This document shows positions 36,004-47,520 of a DNA stretch of 64,000 bases, one piece after another. Made by a program: the position numbers and the translations under genes. The stretch's first letter is position 1. Every line of letters begins with the position of its first letter. The stretch is from Protula sp. h YS-2021 (lineage: Eukaryota; Annelida; Polychaeta; Sabellida; Serpulidae): the NCBI GenBank assembly GCA_949752745.1, contig OX457024.1, forward strand, positions 112,453,414 through 112,517,413. The letters run 5' to 3'. A model generated the notes under the pieces. The model saw only the letters and a program-made list of their open reading frames with translations. It was not told the DNA's origin and did not search any database.

Positions 36004-37640
36004 TATTGCCATTTGGGATCAATCAAACAATAAACGAACGAACAGAAATTCAGTAAAAACTAATCTATTCATGATGCTTATAGGGGGGAAGCATTTTGAA
36101 AGATGCTCTACTTCTAGTATTATATCGGGATAGCTTCAATACTATGCATAGGATAAACATCAAATAGCCTCCTTAAAATTACCATTTTGGCGATTTGTAA
36201 AAAAATAGTGGAATAGAGGGCTTGAATTAAAAATTGTCCGCCTATTCAGATTTAACCAAATCATCTGCCAAAACGCTCCGAAAATGGTAACAATCGAGGC
36301 TATAACGTTAAACATATCAGTGAAATGGCAAAGTTTTACCAATTTCAATACCACAACTTTTAAACGCATAAGCTTTAACCAATACAATGTTTTATTTGTA
36401 AGTGTTACTTGGGTAGTTATCTTCTAATGTTTTTATTATCTTTCAAAAATTAAGGAATTAGTGAATTAGGTTGCTCAAGATTCAGGGACAAAAAAAGACC
36501 GTCTTGCCTTCTTTTACTATTGCCATTCCTTTTCGATGTGTACCTTTGATGGTGCAATTACCGTGGGTAGGGAATATCCATTTACCCTGGATTCTGGAAG
36601 TCTTAGGTAGCCCCACTGGTGTTAAACTCACCCGCATCCGGAGCTGTTTCATCCTCACCTGTGGGCTATTAATTGTCTTTCTTGAATGGCAAAGACTTCT
36701 CAGAGAAGGTTCTACTTCGCATGGAGCTAATTAATAGACTCTATCAAAAGATATTCATATCTTAAAATGATGGGGAGATGGGGAGAGAGTGGTTGGCCCA
36801 GTCTCATATTGTTTGGTGTATCTTTGTGAGGAATGAAAGATTTTTGTCTGCTCCATCATTTCTTAATCAGTCAGTTCTCTCGTTCATCCCCACAGAACAC
36901 CGAGTTGCAGTGCATACTTTGTCTGTCATTAAATCAGATACGAAAATGATATTTCTGGAATAAAACAAAGCACCTTCATTATGACTATCGATTGAAATTA
37001 TTTTATATAGAAATAGAAACTAAAAATATAAATATGAGATTACGAATTGACAATTTCTTAAGAACATTATCGTAGCATCCACAAAACGTTTTAAAATGTT
37101 CATTTGATCTGTGATATCTACTGTATGCCCTTCACTTAAGTTGAACTGAAGGCAGTGAACCCCCTCTAAAATATTACTGGTACTAATGTTACTAATTACT
37201 GGTGAAAACTGGTATATTAAACTGTGTACCTGAAAATTTTCTCCAAGACTGCCCAGTAATTTAAAAAAATGAAAAATGCAAAGTAAATCAAAGCTGAAAA
37301 GGAACGGAGGACGAAATCTGTTTTAGAGGAAAAAAGTTTTGGGTATATATACTGCATTTCCTGGCAATTACTTGTAATTCTTACATGTTTTTACCTGTCT
37401 TTAAAATCTTGAAAATTCGATATATAAACGATAGTTCTTACAAGCTCAGCTGGAAGGAACATCCATTCATTCTTAATATATAGAATTACCAGGAATTACT
37501 AGTAAGAATCTTTACCAGTAAGATGTCTCCACCCCAGATTCATTGAATTGTAGAAATATCGATTGTATCGGTGCGGTCTCTACTAGGTATTTTTCTGTTA
37601 AAAGTAACGGTTGTAACGACTTAATTTCTCGGTCCTATCT
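36004..37640. other. AT-rich intergenic DNA
   Basis: Open frames at 36471-36734 and 36778-36963 have no recognisable domain and no support. Nothing else is seen. Confidence 0.35.
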
Positions 37641-37740
37641 ATTGGCTGGGTGATACTGTTTGTATTTTTGAATTTTATTTTAGAAAGCTGGAAACTGAAG
37701 AACTACAAGAAAGAATCTTCAAAATCTAATATGAGGACAG

Positions 37741-37985
37741 ATCATGGCATCTGGGTGCTTCGTACTGGATTCGGACACTCGTGGAAGATCCGTGAACGAA
37801 CCGCACACGCCAGCGTCATCCTTTCATGGCCGAGTAGAGCAGAAATATAGTTCTTTTACCTGTCAGATACTTCCTTGTACTGTGGAGCATCCTGTGTGTT
37901 ACTTGGTAACCTTCGTTACACAAAGCAAGAGGGGTTTCGCTACAAAGCCTTTGTCAGCGTCACATATGACGTTCGAGTGAATCAC
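37741..37985 (+). repeat. Dispersed repeat related to 62.1-62.65 kb
   Basis: ttggattcggacactcgtggaagatc is shared with 62340-62366. The later part (tgttacttggtaacc...gtttcgctacaaagcct) resembles, inverted, 62170-62220 and 62575-62615. It may be a decayed exon family or a transposon piece. Confidence 0.4.
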
Positions 37986-39239
37986 ACAAGCAAAGTTAGA
38001 GAACGGGAAAATTTCTTATCACATCTTTATGCGTGAGTGCATTGTTACTGAAGTGCGTGTTTTAATGAAAATTTCATAGAAACACCAATTAACTTGCAAA
38101 TAATTGAAACTTTCTTTGTGTGTACAAATAACATTTGTTGCATTCACTTCTAACGGTTAGTGGCCGTATTCATAAAAGTACCAGTTAACAATATTCCCTT
38201 AACTGTTCATGTGGCAAATGGATCTTTTGAAAAAATTAATAAATTTTACTTTTATATATTACTTTAAAATTTGCGTAAGAAATGTTTGTGAAATATTAGC
38301 TAAATTAGCTGATTTTCCTTGTGATTTGTATAATTACCTGTACATTCAGCACCAGAGCAGTCGGAGTAAGGACAGTTAGCACTTTGGTACATGAATGTGA
38401 AACAACAAAGTAATATAAAGGTAACTAATTGACACAGCAAAGGAAAGGCTTAACCTTACGGACGCATTGGATCTTTATTACCTTATCAGTCATAGGAAAT
38501 TAAGAAGACAAAGGAATGACAATCCTTGTAAACATATCAATAAACAACCAAACCATAGTTATAAACATAATGTTTAATTTTGACCTCAAATCCTTGTAAA
38601 TGCCCAATAAATTGGAAAATGTATATCAGTACTGTAAACGAATGTTTAGCTAACGTTTTTTAGACAACATTTTGATCCAAATTTTGGTGACGATTAGGCA
38701 GCATGTTGAACAACATCTTGGACAGCATTTTGAAATTTTGTGCAATACGTTGCACAACATTTCGAAAAATATTTAAAACATTAGTTTTTTTATTCTAAGC
38801 AACATGTTTGACGACAACATTTTACATTGCATGCAACATTTCAGGCAGCATTTTAGACCAGTTCTCTATTATTCAACTACTATTCAACTATTATCAAAAT
38901 CTCAAAACTCAGTCTATCTAAATTATGCCATAACTGAATGGTTCATCAAAGATTTACATAAAAGTTTAAATTTCTAAACAAATGGCATATATACATATTT
39001 TAATCACATTTAAACTCATCAGTTAAACTAATATTTAAAATCATAAAACGAACAGAATTTTTATTCAGCTTACAAATCTTGTTTTATTGCCCACCGAAAA
39101 CATAAGCATGTAACAACAACTTAAAGTAGTTAAATAAAAATTATATCGACAGATAATTTTGCCTTTTAACGTTTTTCTTTGGTTTCCCAGACTCTGATGG
39201 TGTGAGATCTGTTTGATGATAATTTTCATATGGCTCCAG
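37986..39239. other. AT-rich intergenic DNA with aacatttt-rich segment
   Basis: 38655-38850 has loosely repeated caacatttt/gcaacat units of about 20-30 bases. No gene is supported. Confidence 0.35.
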
Positions 39240-39254
39240 AGTTGTACTTTCTTA

Positions 39255-39530
39255 TGAGGTTTAAAAAGGGCACCCACTGAGGATTCTTTGTAAAGGCACC
39301 TACAGAGGGTTTTCTAAGGGTACTCACAGAGGGTTCTTTCTATGGGTACCCACAGAGGACTCTTTTTAATGGCACCCACCGAGGGCTCTTTCAAAGGGCA
39401 ACCATACAGGGTCTTGTAAGGCCACCACAGGGCGTTCCTTCTAAGGGCACCCACGAAGAGCTCTTCCTGAGTGCACCCAAAGAGAGCTCTTTTCATGGGC
39501 ACCCATGGAGGGTTATTTCCAGGGCAGTTA
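39255..39530. repeat. ~29-bp minisatellite (gggcacccacagagggttcttt)
   Basis: About nine imperfect units. Frames across it (for example 39314-39502 minus) are repeat artefacts. Confidence 0.8.
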
Positions 39531-39896
39531 TGAAGGGTTGAAATACCCTACCTGTCTAACAATGTAAATTAAGTTTGTTTTGTTCATTTGGGACTTCCAA
39601 TATAAGGTCAAATAAAGCCTTTGCTGATGCACTTGAAACTGCAGACCTACATAGGTAAATAACGGCCAATTTTTAACGTCACAACAATATAAGGAAATAA
39701 AGTCTTGCTACCAGCAATTGTACGCACAGATCTATATAGGGCAAATAAAACTTGTAACTGTAGATCTATATAGGTAAATAACAACCAATTTGTAACAGAA
39801 ACTCGCTATAAGAGTAAATATGAGCTTTGCTATGTGCACTTGTAACGTGAAATCAAAGTAACTTCAATTGCTATAACGTAATCAAGTTTTACTTCG

Positions 39897-40140
39897 TGGA
39901 GGTGACGGTTGGCTCAGTCGGTAGAGCGTTGGTTCTGTAATTCTATGGTCCCTCGTTCGAATCTGGCCAGGGGTGGAAAGCGGGGGATTGACCTTAGCTC
40001 AAACTGCCTCAGCTGAATGACTGTACAGGATTATTCACCACCACGGAACTCAAAATTAGCATAAATGAGTCTTCCGGTTATCCCTTAAAAAGTTTCGTGC
40101 AGTTGTAAGGACAAATCATACAAAGACTAGTGTAATTATA
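39897..40140 (+). repeat. tRNA-derived SINE
   Basis: Head ggtgacggttggctcagtcgg (A box) and cgttcgaatctgg (B box) in tRNA spacing, followed by a ~170-base unrelated tail (gattgaccttagctcaaactgcctcag...). A part of the tail is repeated near 40388-40435. The head matches 30250-30278. Confidence 0.65.
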
Positions 40141-40680
40141 TTCACTATGTTCCGTTGGCGTTATTTAGAATGATTATTCATATGGAATGTCTTTGGCGAA
40201 TTGATTTTTTGGTGCAACTGAATCTGTGACTAATCGGAATTGCTTTCTACCCCACTGTCGGTACTGCTTGTTGCTGAAATGAAAAAAAGGCAATAATTTC
40301 AATAGAGATATCCTCATTCTATGCGAGAAAACAAAATGCGCTCAGTGGATACACTTAAATACGAGTTAGTTTGTTACTAAGCTGGTATTGACCTTTAGCA
40401 ACTGTTGCTCTAGCTACTGTCTGAATGACTGATTTAGGATTGATTCTGAGCATCGATTTTGCTCATTTATAAACAGTATCATTAACAGTACATTTAGTAT
40501 AAGAAAAGGCTATATTAGAGTGCTGACTGATATTAAATATATGATATTGTGACTACTTTGTCCAAAAATGTTAAGGAGCATTTATATTTTGCATTACCTG
40601 TATTGTGCAACTCAAATGCGTATCGTAATGATTGCACAACTCCTGTTTGCTTAAAATCTTCAAAGCAGATAATCTGGTTA
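40141..40680. other. 3' flank of the ANK-OTU gene
   Basis: AT-rich; only a partial SINE-tail copy (40388-40435) is seen. Confidence 0.35.
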
Positions 40681-40692
40681 CGTGGATATAAT

Positions 40693-40698
40693 TTTATT
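40693..40698 (-). terminator. Polyadenylation signal of the ANK-OTU gene
   Basis: AATAAA on the minus strand, 15 bases after the stop codon at 40713-40715. Confidence 0.6.
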
Positions 40699-40712
40699 GA
40701 AAGAAAATAAAT

Positions 40713-41677
40713 TCATTTACCCGGGCTTTGGGAATCTGAACTAGGTGACTCATCGGCCTCTGCATGATGTACATTGATATTGCCTAGCTGTGCGCTCGGA
40801 ATGTCATTCTGTGGGCCTGCGATGTCTTGCAGAAGGCCCGGGATGTCATGGTGGGGGTGCGGGATGTCATGTATAATTCCCGGGATGTCACGCGGGAAGC
40901 TCGGGATGTCATGCTGCGCGCTAGGTATGTCACACTGAGGGCCTGGGATGTCATGCTGCGCTCTAGGTATGTCACAATGAGGGCCCGGGATGTCATGCTG
41001 CGCGCTAGGTATGTCATACGGAGAGTCCGGGATGTCATGTTGCGCGCTAGGTATGTCACACTGAGGGCCGAGGATGTCATTATGAGGTCCCGGAAAGTCA
41101 TTCTGGGGGCTCGGATTGTTAATATGAGGGCCCGAGATGCCATATCGGTGACTCCCGATGTCAGGCTGAAGTCCAGGAATGTCATGCTGGGGTCTCGTGA
41201 TGGCATGCTGAGGGTCCGGGATGTCATGGTGGGGGTGTGGGGTGTCATGCATAAGTCCCTGGATGTCACGCTGGAGACAGATGATGGCATGCTGAGTGCT
41301 AGGGTTGTCATACGTAGGGTTCCGGATGGCATGCTCAGCGTCCGAGATGCCATGCTGAAGACTAGGGTTGAAAAAGTTGTCACATTGGTTAAACTCACGA
41401 TTTCTATTTTTATTTTTACAGTAGGTGTGTTGATCATTGTCGTCCGTCTTGTTTTTGTTATTGTCGGGATGATTTGATGACAGATTTAAGGATTGATTCT
41501 GATTGTCGATTATATCATCAGCGGTGTCACATCGTTGTCTGTTGTAATCATCTAGGTGATCTATGCATATCTTACTGCCTAGGCTGTTACTTAGTTCATT
41601 CTCTTTGTCACTGATATGAGAATCGAATTCAGAGGAATGAAAGCTAGAGGAACTTGAAGGATTTTCCACTTCTTCAT
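40713..41677 (-). CDS. Exon 5: 7-residue repeat tail
   Basis: Acceptor ttttttgtag. A Ser/Asn/Asp-rich start, then about 28 units of the type xDIPxxx (HDIPGPQ, CDIPSAQ). Stops at TGA 40713-40715, followed by AATAAA. Confidence 0.75.
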
Positions 41678-44600
41678 CTACAAAAAAGACACAAGCACAA
41701 AAACATTAAAAGCTAGAGTAGAACAATGACAGGGGAGGGGGCTGTTATGTATAATCCAAACCTGTTTTCGTTGCTGTGTTGAGTCAAAGATCACGACATA
41801 TACATTAGTCCAGTCAATACACTCATTTAATGCTTTTGACTAGAGCTTTTATGAGGACTAGAAGTTCTACAAGTAAAACCCACAGCTCTTGAAGTAAAAT
41901 GGAAATATATATGCATTTCACTGTGGCCACAATTTTTTTCACCGATTTGCTTCTGCTCTTAAGTGGGTGTTGGGGTTGCAGTTTACACCTCTTCTTATCA
42001 TATTTTGCCTCCCCAATCCGTCCGTACACACAGTCACAGTGTTATTGATTTTATAGCTTTACCTAAGGGAATCAAGCTTTCATAGTGCCGATCGTGCACA
42101 TTTCCCAGAAACATTTGCGATCCGGCTGCATCCTGTCTATTTCCAGTTACCAACAGCACCGAGTTCTCTGCTGAAGTCGTCGGACAACTCGTGATAATTT
42201 TGAAGTTTGCTTGTAAGAAAACGGCCGATGCACGTACAACAGGCTCATCAACCCATTTTTTGCTGTGACTCATTTCCCTACAGTATGTCGCCCACTGCAC
42301 ATTATGGCTCACTGAGTCTCGCAGATCGACTTGGCCATCTCCGCCCTAAAAGAACAACTACATCAATCGAAGTATTTTATTTTCCGTGAAATATTTAATT
42401 TTTCCCTGGTATATATATCTTCAAAGTTTACAATCGGACGCGCCGCAACATGGGTGTACGATATACCTTTGCAAAGACGTAAGGAAAGGCGGGACAAACA
42501 CAACCACATTAATTTTAATCATGCTAAGTAATGAAGTAATTTACACTATTTTATATTCATATTCACATTCTTCTCAATTTGAGAAAGAAAGAGTCACCGA
42601 GATATTAAATAACAATATATTGTGCAGCACAAGGTACTTGCTTGCGCTTGCTTTGCTTTGTGCTAATGTGCCATGTGCTAGATCGGTTCGGGGCGCGTTA
42701 GGAGGACTAAGACTAAAAAAAATTATACGTTATTTCTCTTTTTAAAAGCCTTCTCTACACTTAGTAGGAATTCTTAATTAACTCCATCCCAGAAATGAAA
42801 AAGAATTAAAAAATAAACTAATAAATACTAAAAAGTACATCATCAAAATGTTCCTTGCAAAAAAGGTGTCTCATTACATATTTTGCTCCAACCTTATAGA
42901 TGCAACCATTTTTTAGATATTTAAATCTGAAAATTTTATGAGATGATAAGACGCTAATAATGACGTCATACGTCAACAATTTTAATATGAATCATCGTCT
43001 TATGAGCCACTTTATCTGTGTCAATTTCCATTTTCCTAGCCTCAGATCTTTCAGAAGATATATGTGGAAACGCAAAAAGTAAAAAAGCTATACAAAACAA
43101 GAAAACAAACAGAAAAGGGGGAAAAGTTGAAACTTTCGTAATTCCTAAAAGACAATAACTATTTGAGACCTTCAGCCCCACATGTAAAAACTACTTGAAA
43201 TTTGCTTTTGATCTTAAGAGCTAAAAAAGCAACAGAAACCTTTTTCTTGTTTTGGACAATTTTTTACCCACATTTATCGATTGATTTCGTATCATATCGT
43301 CATTATGAGCATCTGGGTATCGTGCTCAAAGACTAATGGCAAAGTAACCCCAAAGAGAGGGTCAGACAGAGATTTCACAGACAGTTTAACAATCTTCAGA
43401 GCTAGAGGTTACAGACAGAGCTAAGTGTCAGATAACAGCTGAGATGAATGGAAAACAAACCTGGAATAATACCAGTAATAATAAGAACCTGGTATAATCA
43501 AATAATAATAAACACAAAGTTTCTTAAATGAATTACCATGCACTAGATTTTTGGTTTTTAATTAATGTAAGTCTTTCAGCAATGGCCTTACATTTACATC
43601 AATGTACGGTTTTTTTCAACAAAAATTAATGAAACGTCTATTCAACAGAAAAGTGATAAAATTTACACCAGTCACTAGGGATTGCAACATAAAATTTCCA
43701 TCACTCACTAGATTTTTCAACAGAAATTTATTGTGCTTACACCAATCACTGGGTTTTCCAACATAAAATTTAGAATTTGTATCCTTAGCTGCTGCGCCGA
43801 AGTCTGTATACCATGCCTTTGTAGCTGCAAGGAGAGAGCGTGGAAAAAACAGTTTCCATCTCGCTTAGTTTTCTTTCCAATCCTCAGCTTGTGGTAGCGG
43901 CAGTTGTCAAGAAGGCGTTGATAGTGGATTTCATATTCTTTTCTTTCCCTCATTGGTTTGCCTATAAAGAAAAAGTAATGTTTTATAGATTAAATATTTT
44001 TTAATTTATAAAGTGAAAGTAATGTTTATCCATTCAGAAATTTTTATCTATAAAGTAAACATAATGGTTTTTCCATTACGTAATATTTATCTAAAAGGTG
44101 AAAGTATTTTTTCTCTATTAAGTAATTTTTATCTATAAAGTGAAAGTAATGTTTTCTCTATGAAGTGAAACAAACTGAGAAACAAGGTTCAAGTTTGACC
44201 AATTTTATTTTTCTTGGCAGTGGGCTTAGCTCATAAATAAAAATAAGTTGAAATCAGTAATTGGTGTAATTACCTATGTTAGGGGCGTCTGGAAAGCTCT
44301 GAGAACTCTCGAGTGTTTTATCGGTGTCTGCAAGACGTGTGGTGACATTATCGAGCTGCACGCTGTTATTGCCATACTGGGGGTCATTATGGCAAGCTGG
44401 ATCAACATTTGCCTCCATTGCAAGATTGACACTTTCTTCCAAGGAATCACGAATGTCCATGGCTTGATTATCGTTGTTCACTACCATCCCTGATTTTGAT
44501 TCCCCTGAAAATGCGCATCGGTCCAGCAAATGATCGGAGCTGTCTGGATGCTGGTCAGGCTTGTAGATACTTTCCTGTGAAAGAGCGCTATTCTTCAGTT

Positions 44601-47469
44601 GTTGATTGTGACTGTCGGTGGGTAGATCGTGATTCTTCAGGGGTGGGCCGTGACTGTTAGCTTGTAGATAATGATTATTCATGTGTAAACTATCACTGTC
44701 AGCAGACAGATCGAGATTCTTCTGGGGTGGTCTATGACTGTCAGCGGATATGTCGTGGTTCTTCGGAAGTAGACTGTGACTGCCAGCGGGTAGATCGTGA
44801 TTCTTTATGGGTGGACTGTGACTGTCAGCGGATATATCCTGGTTCTTCGGGAGTGGACTATGACCGCCAGCGGGCAGATCGTGATTCTTCATGGGTGGAC
44901 TCTGACTGTCAGCGGGTAGATCGAGATTCTTCTCGGGTGGACTATGACTGTCAGTCAGTAGATTGAGATTCTTCTCTGGTAGACTATGACTGTCAGCAGA
45001 TATTTCGTGGGGAAGTATATTGTGACTGTCAACGGGTAGATCGTGATTCTTCTGGGATGGACTATGACTGTCAGCGAGTAGATTGAGATTCTTCTCGGGT
45101 GGACTGGAACTGTCAGCGAGTAGATCGAGTGTCTTCTCGGTACGACTGTCAGCTGATATATCGTGGCTCTCCGGGAGTAAACTGTGACTGTCAGCAGGCA
45201 GATGGTGATTCTTCAGGGATGGACTGCGAATGTCAACGGGTAGATCATGATTCTTCTCGGGTGGACTATGACTGTCAGCCAGTAGATTGAGATTCTTCTC
45301 TGATAGACTATGACTGTCAGCAGACATTTCGTGGGGAAATAGATTATGACTGCCATCGGGCAGATCGCGATTCTTTATGGGTGGACTGTGACTGTCAACG
45401 GGTAGATCGTGATTCTTCTGGGATGGACTATGACTGTCAGCGAGTAGATTGAGATTCTTCTCGAGTGGACTGGGACTGTCAGCGAGTAGATCGAGTTTCT
45501 TCTCGGTAGGACTGTCAGTGGATATATCGTGGCTCTTCGGGAGTAAACCGTGACTGCCAGCAGGTAGATGGTGATTCTTCATCGATGGGCTGCGAATGTC
45601 AACGGGTAGATCATGATTCTTCAGGAGCAGACTCTTACTGACGACAGGTAGATCGTGATTCTTCAGGGATGGACTATGACTGTCAGCGAGTAGATCGAGA
45701 TTTTTTTCGGTAGGACTGTCAGCGGATATATCATGGTTCTTCGGACAGTCATATTCAGTGGATATATCGTGGCTCTTCGGGAATAAACTGTGACTGCCAG
45801 CGGACAGATCGTAATTCTTCAGGGATGGACTGCGAATGTAAACGGTTACATAATGATTCTTCAGGAGCAGACTCTGAAGGTCAGGTAGATCGTGTTTCTT
45901 TAGGGGTGGATTGTGAATTTCAATGAGATTATCATGGGTAGTAATATTATCAGATGTGTCACTTAAGCGTTTTTTATGCAGATGTTTGTTGATGCCGATA
46001 CGGTTTGTAGGGCTGATGCCTGACTGGCTCTCATTGTACTTGATAGAAGGATCAGTGCAACTAGTGATACTGAAATGATTGTCCGATTCTCCTTCGTCTG
46101 CAATTGTGGAAAATATAAGAGCAAACCCATAACAATAAAGGTATATTTTTTCAAATGCATGTGTACAGTATTCATATAAATTCCATCACATTCTATCACA
46201 TTGTTAGGAAACATTTCTCAAAAATAAACAAAGCAGATATTTACAATTTGAAGTAATTAATGTTTTTAACTATACATGATGCTACTAACTATTTGACGTC
46301 AGATCCCGGGTCTTTTCAACAGGTGCGTGGTTAGGGTGGTCTTCAGGTCCACAAATCATAGTAGCCACGTCATTCCTTTGAGCTGATGTAAGCTTTGCGT
46401 TTTCTGATGCACTTGTTTGTTTGCTTTGTTTAAGATTCTCCTCCATTTCTTCATTTTGTTCAAGATCCTTGATAGGCGTTATCACTCTGTTATCCCTTTT
46501 CTCTTCCCTGTTGATAGGTCTGTTATATGGTGCAACCTTTGTCCTTGATGCCTGCTCAAGGCGTTCTATTCGCTCTAACGCAATCTCTAGTTTCCTTGAA
46601 GTTAGTTCATTTTTCGCTTTGAGTTGTTCAACTTGAGTATCCAATATCTGACAATTATTCACTAAAGCAAGCACTTTCTTTACCTGGTCTTGGATTTGTG
46701 AACAAAAGACATTATCGGAAAGAATCAGGCTCTTCATACACTCTAAAACAAATGGATTTGTCAGCTTAGTAAGAAATGATTTCATTTTCTTTTTCTGTTT
46801 GATTGCTTTTTGCAACGCCTTAATTATATTTTGGTTTTGTGTTTTGATTGCGCTGTCTAAAGCTTTTTTGCCTTTATTGTCACGGAGGGAATGGTTAGCA
46901 CCATTTGCAACAAGCAACGGGATGACCTGATGTTGTTCGTACACACATGCGAGATGCAATGCCGTGCGTCCGCCACATTCCTTTGCATCCACATCCGCAC
47001 CGCTTCTTAGCAACAGCTGTACCGTCTTAGTGTGTCCCTTGAGCGAGGCACAATGCAGAGCTGTGTATCCGTCACAGTCCACTGCATTCAAGTGAGCGTC
47101 ATGAGAGAGCAAAAACTGCACCATGTCATAGTTTCCATTTAATGCAGAACTATGCAGGGCCGACCACTTATTTGCACCTGTAAAATTAACGTTAGCGCCT
47201 GCATATAGCAACCATTCCGTCACATCTAGCATTCCTTTCCAAGATGAAAAGCAGAGAGCTGGACCGGTCAAAACCCTACCAAATTCAAAGCTTCCATGAA
47301 GAAGGTCTGTGCCATGCTGTTTTGACATCTGTGATATTTTGCAGCAGTCGCCTGTCTCCAGTGCTGCAATCCAGTCTTTCGCGATTTTTTTGTCAACATC
47401 TTTCGCGTTTTGAACAGCACCGGTGTTTTGCATGTTTTTCATTGCGTTGCTGTATTGCATGTTTTCCAT
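40713..47469 (-). CDS. Five-exon host gene: ankyrin repeats, tandem repeats, OTU protease domain
   Basis: Inferred exons (minus strand): 47469-46290, 46097-44274, 43961-43741, 42345-42063, 41677-40713. Borders fit GT..AG (donors at 46289, 44273, 43740, 42062) and the intron phases are 1, 1, 0, 1 and agree on both sides, giving about 1490 residues. Exon 1: ankyrin repeats, then a coiled coil. Exon 2: about 30 copies of a 14-residue unit. Exons 3-4: OTU cysteine protease domain, with DGNCFF (catalytic Cys) and, in the next exon, RHYESL (catalytic His). Exon 5: a 7-residue repeat tail. OTU enzymes remove ubiquitin; ankyrin repeats bind partners. The weakest join is exon 1 to 2 (donor A|GTTAGT); without it exon 1 would end at the TAG at 46285-46287 and be a separate gene. 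Confidence 0.6.
42063..42345 (-). CDS. Exon 4: OTU domain, C-terminal half
   Basis: Acceptor ttcttttag, donor TTAG|GTAAAG. WATYCREMSHSKKWVDE and later HDRHYESLIPL, with the catalytic His in HYESL. Confidence 0.75.
43741..43961 (-). CDS. Exon 3: OTU domain, N-terminal half
   Basis: Acceptor tttatag, donor GGT|GTAAGC. Contains KTKRDGNCFFHALSLQLQRH with the Asp and Cys of the OTU active site. The DNA just downstream (43620-43735) holds two diverged copies of the exon end. Confidence 0.75.
43985..44175. repeat. Intronic ~60-bp AT-rich imperfect repeat
   Basis: Units atttttatctataaagtgaaagtaatg repeated three to four times inside the intron between exons 2 and 3. Confidence 0.6.
44274..46097 (-). 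CDS. Exon 2: 14-residue tandem repeats
   Basis: Open for its full 1824 bases in one frame, although ATG-started reading begins only at 45582. After a ~70-residue unique start it consists of units such as ADSHSPPEKNHDLP with variants (LDLL, HDIS). Acceptor ttgcag at the upper edge, donor ATAG|GTAATT at the lower. The plus-strand frames in this stretch are shadows. Confidence 0.7.
46290..47469 (-). CDS. Exon 1: ankyrin repeats and coiled coil
   Basis: The frame opens at a GTG (47520); the first ATG is at 47469 (MENMQYSNAMKNM). Four to five ankyrin repeats are clear: KWSALHSSALNGNYDMVQFL, DGYTALHCASLKGHTKTVQL, GGRTALHLACVYEQHQVIPL, NKGKKALDSA. A Lys-rich helix and a coiled coil (QVEQLKAKNELTSRKLEIAL) follow. 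If unspliced, the frame stops at 46285-46287. Confidence 0.75.
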
Positions 47470-47520
47470 AGTGTTTGTACAGTGTACAGTGTATGTCGTT
47501 TTATTACGATACTGGATCAC

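Noticed and set aside
39898..39972. A functional tRNA gene
   Set aside because: A and B boxes are present but the acceptor and anticodon arms do not pair well, and the same head recurs at 30250 with a different tail; SINE preferred.
44727..45290. Cys/Asp-rich plus-strand frames
   Set aside because: Antisense shadows of the 14-residue repeat exon; likewise 40827-41477 opposite the 7-residue repeat exon.
45963..46214. Minus-strand frame starting MFPNN
   Set aside because: Crosses the inferred intron and uses a different frame from the exon that is open to 44274.
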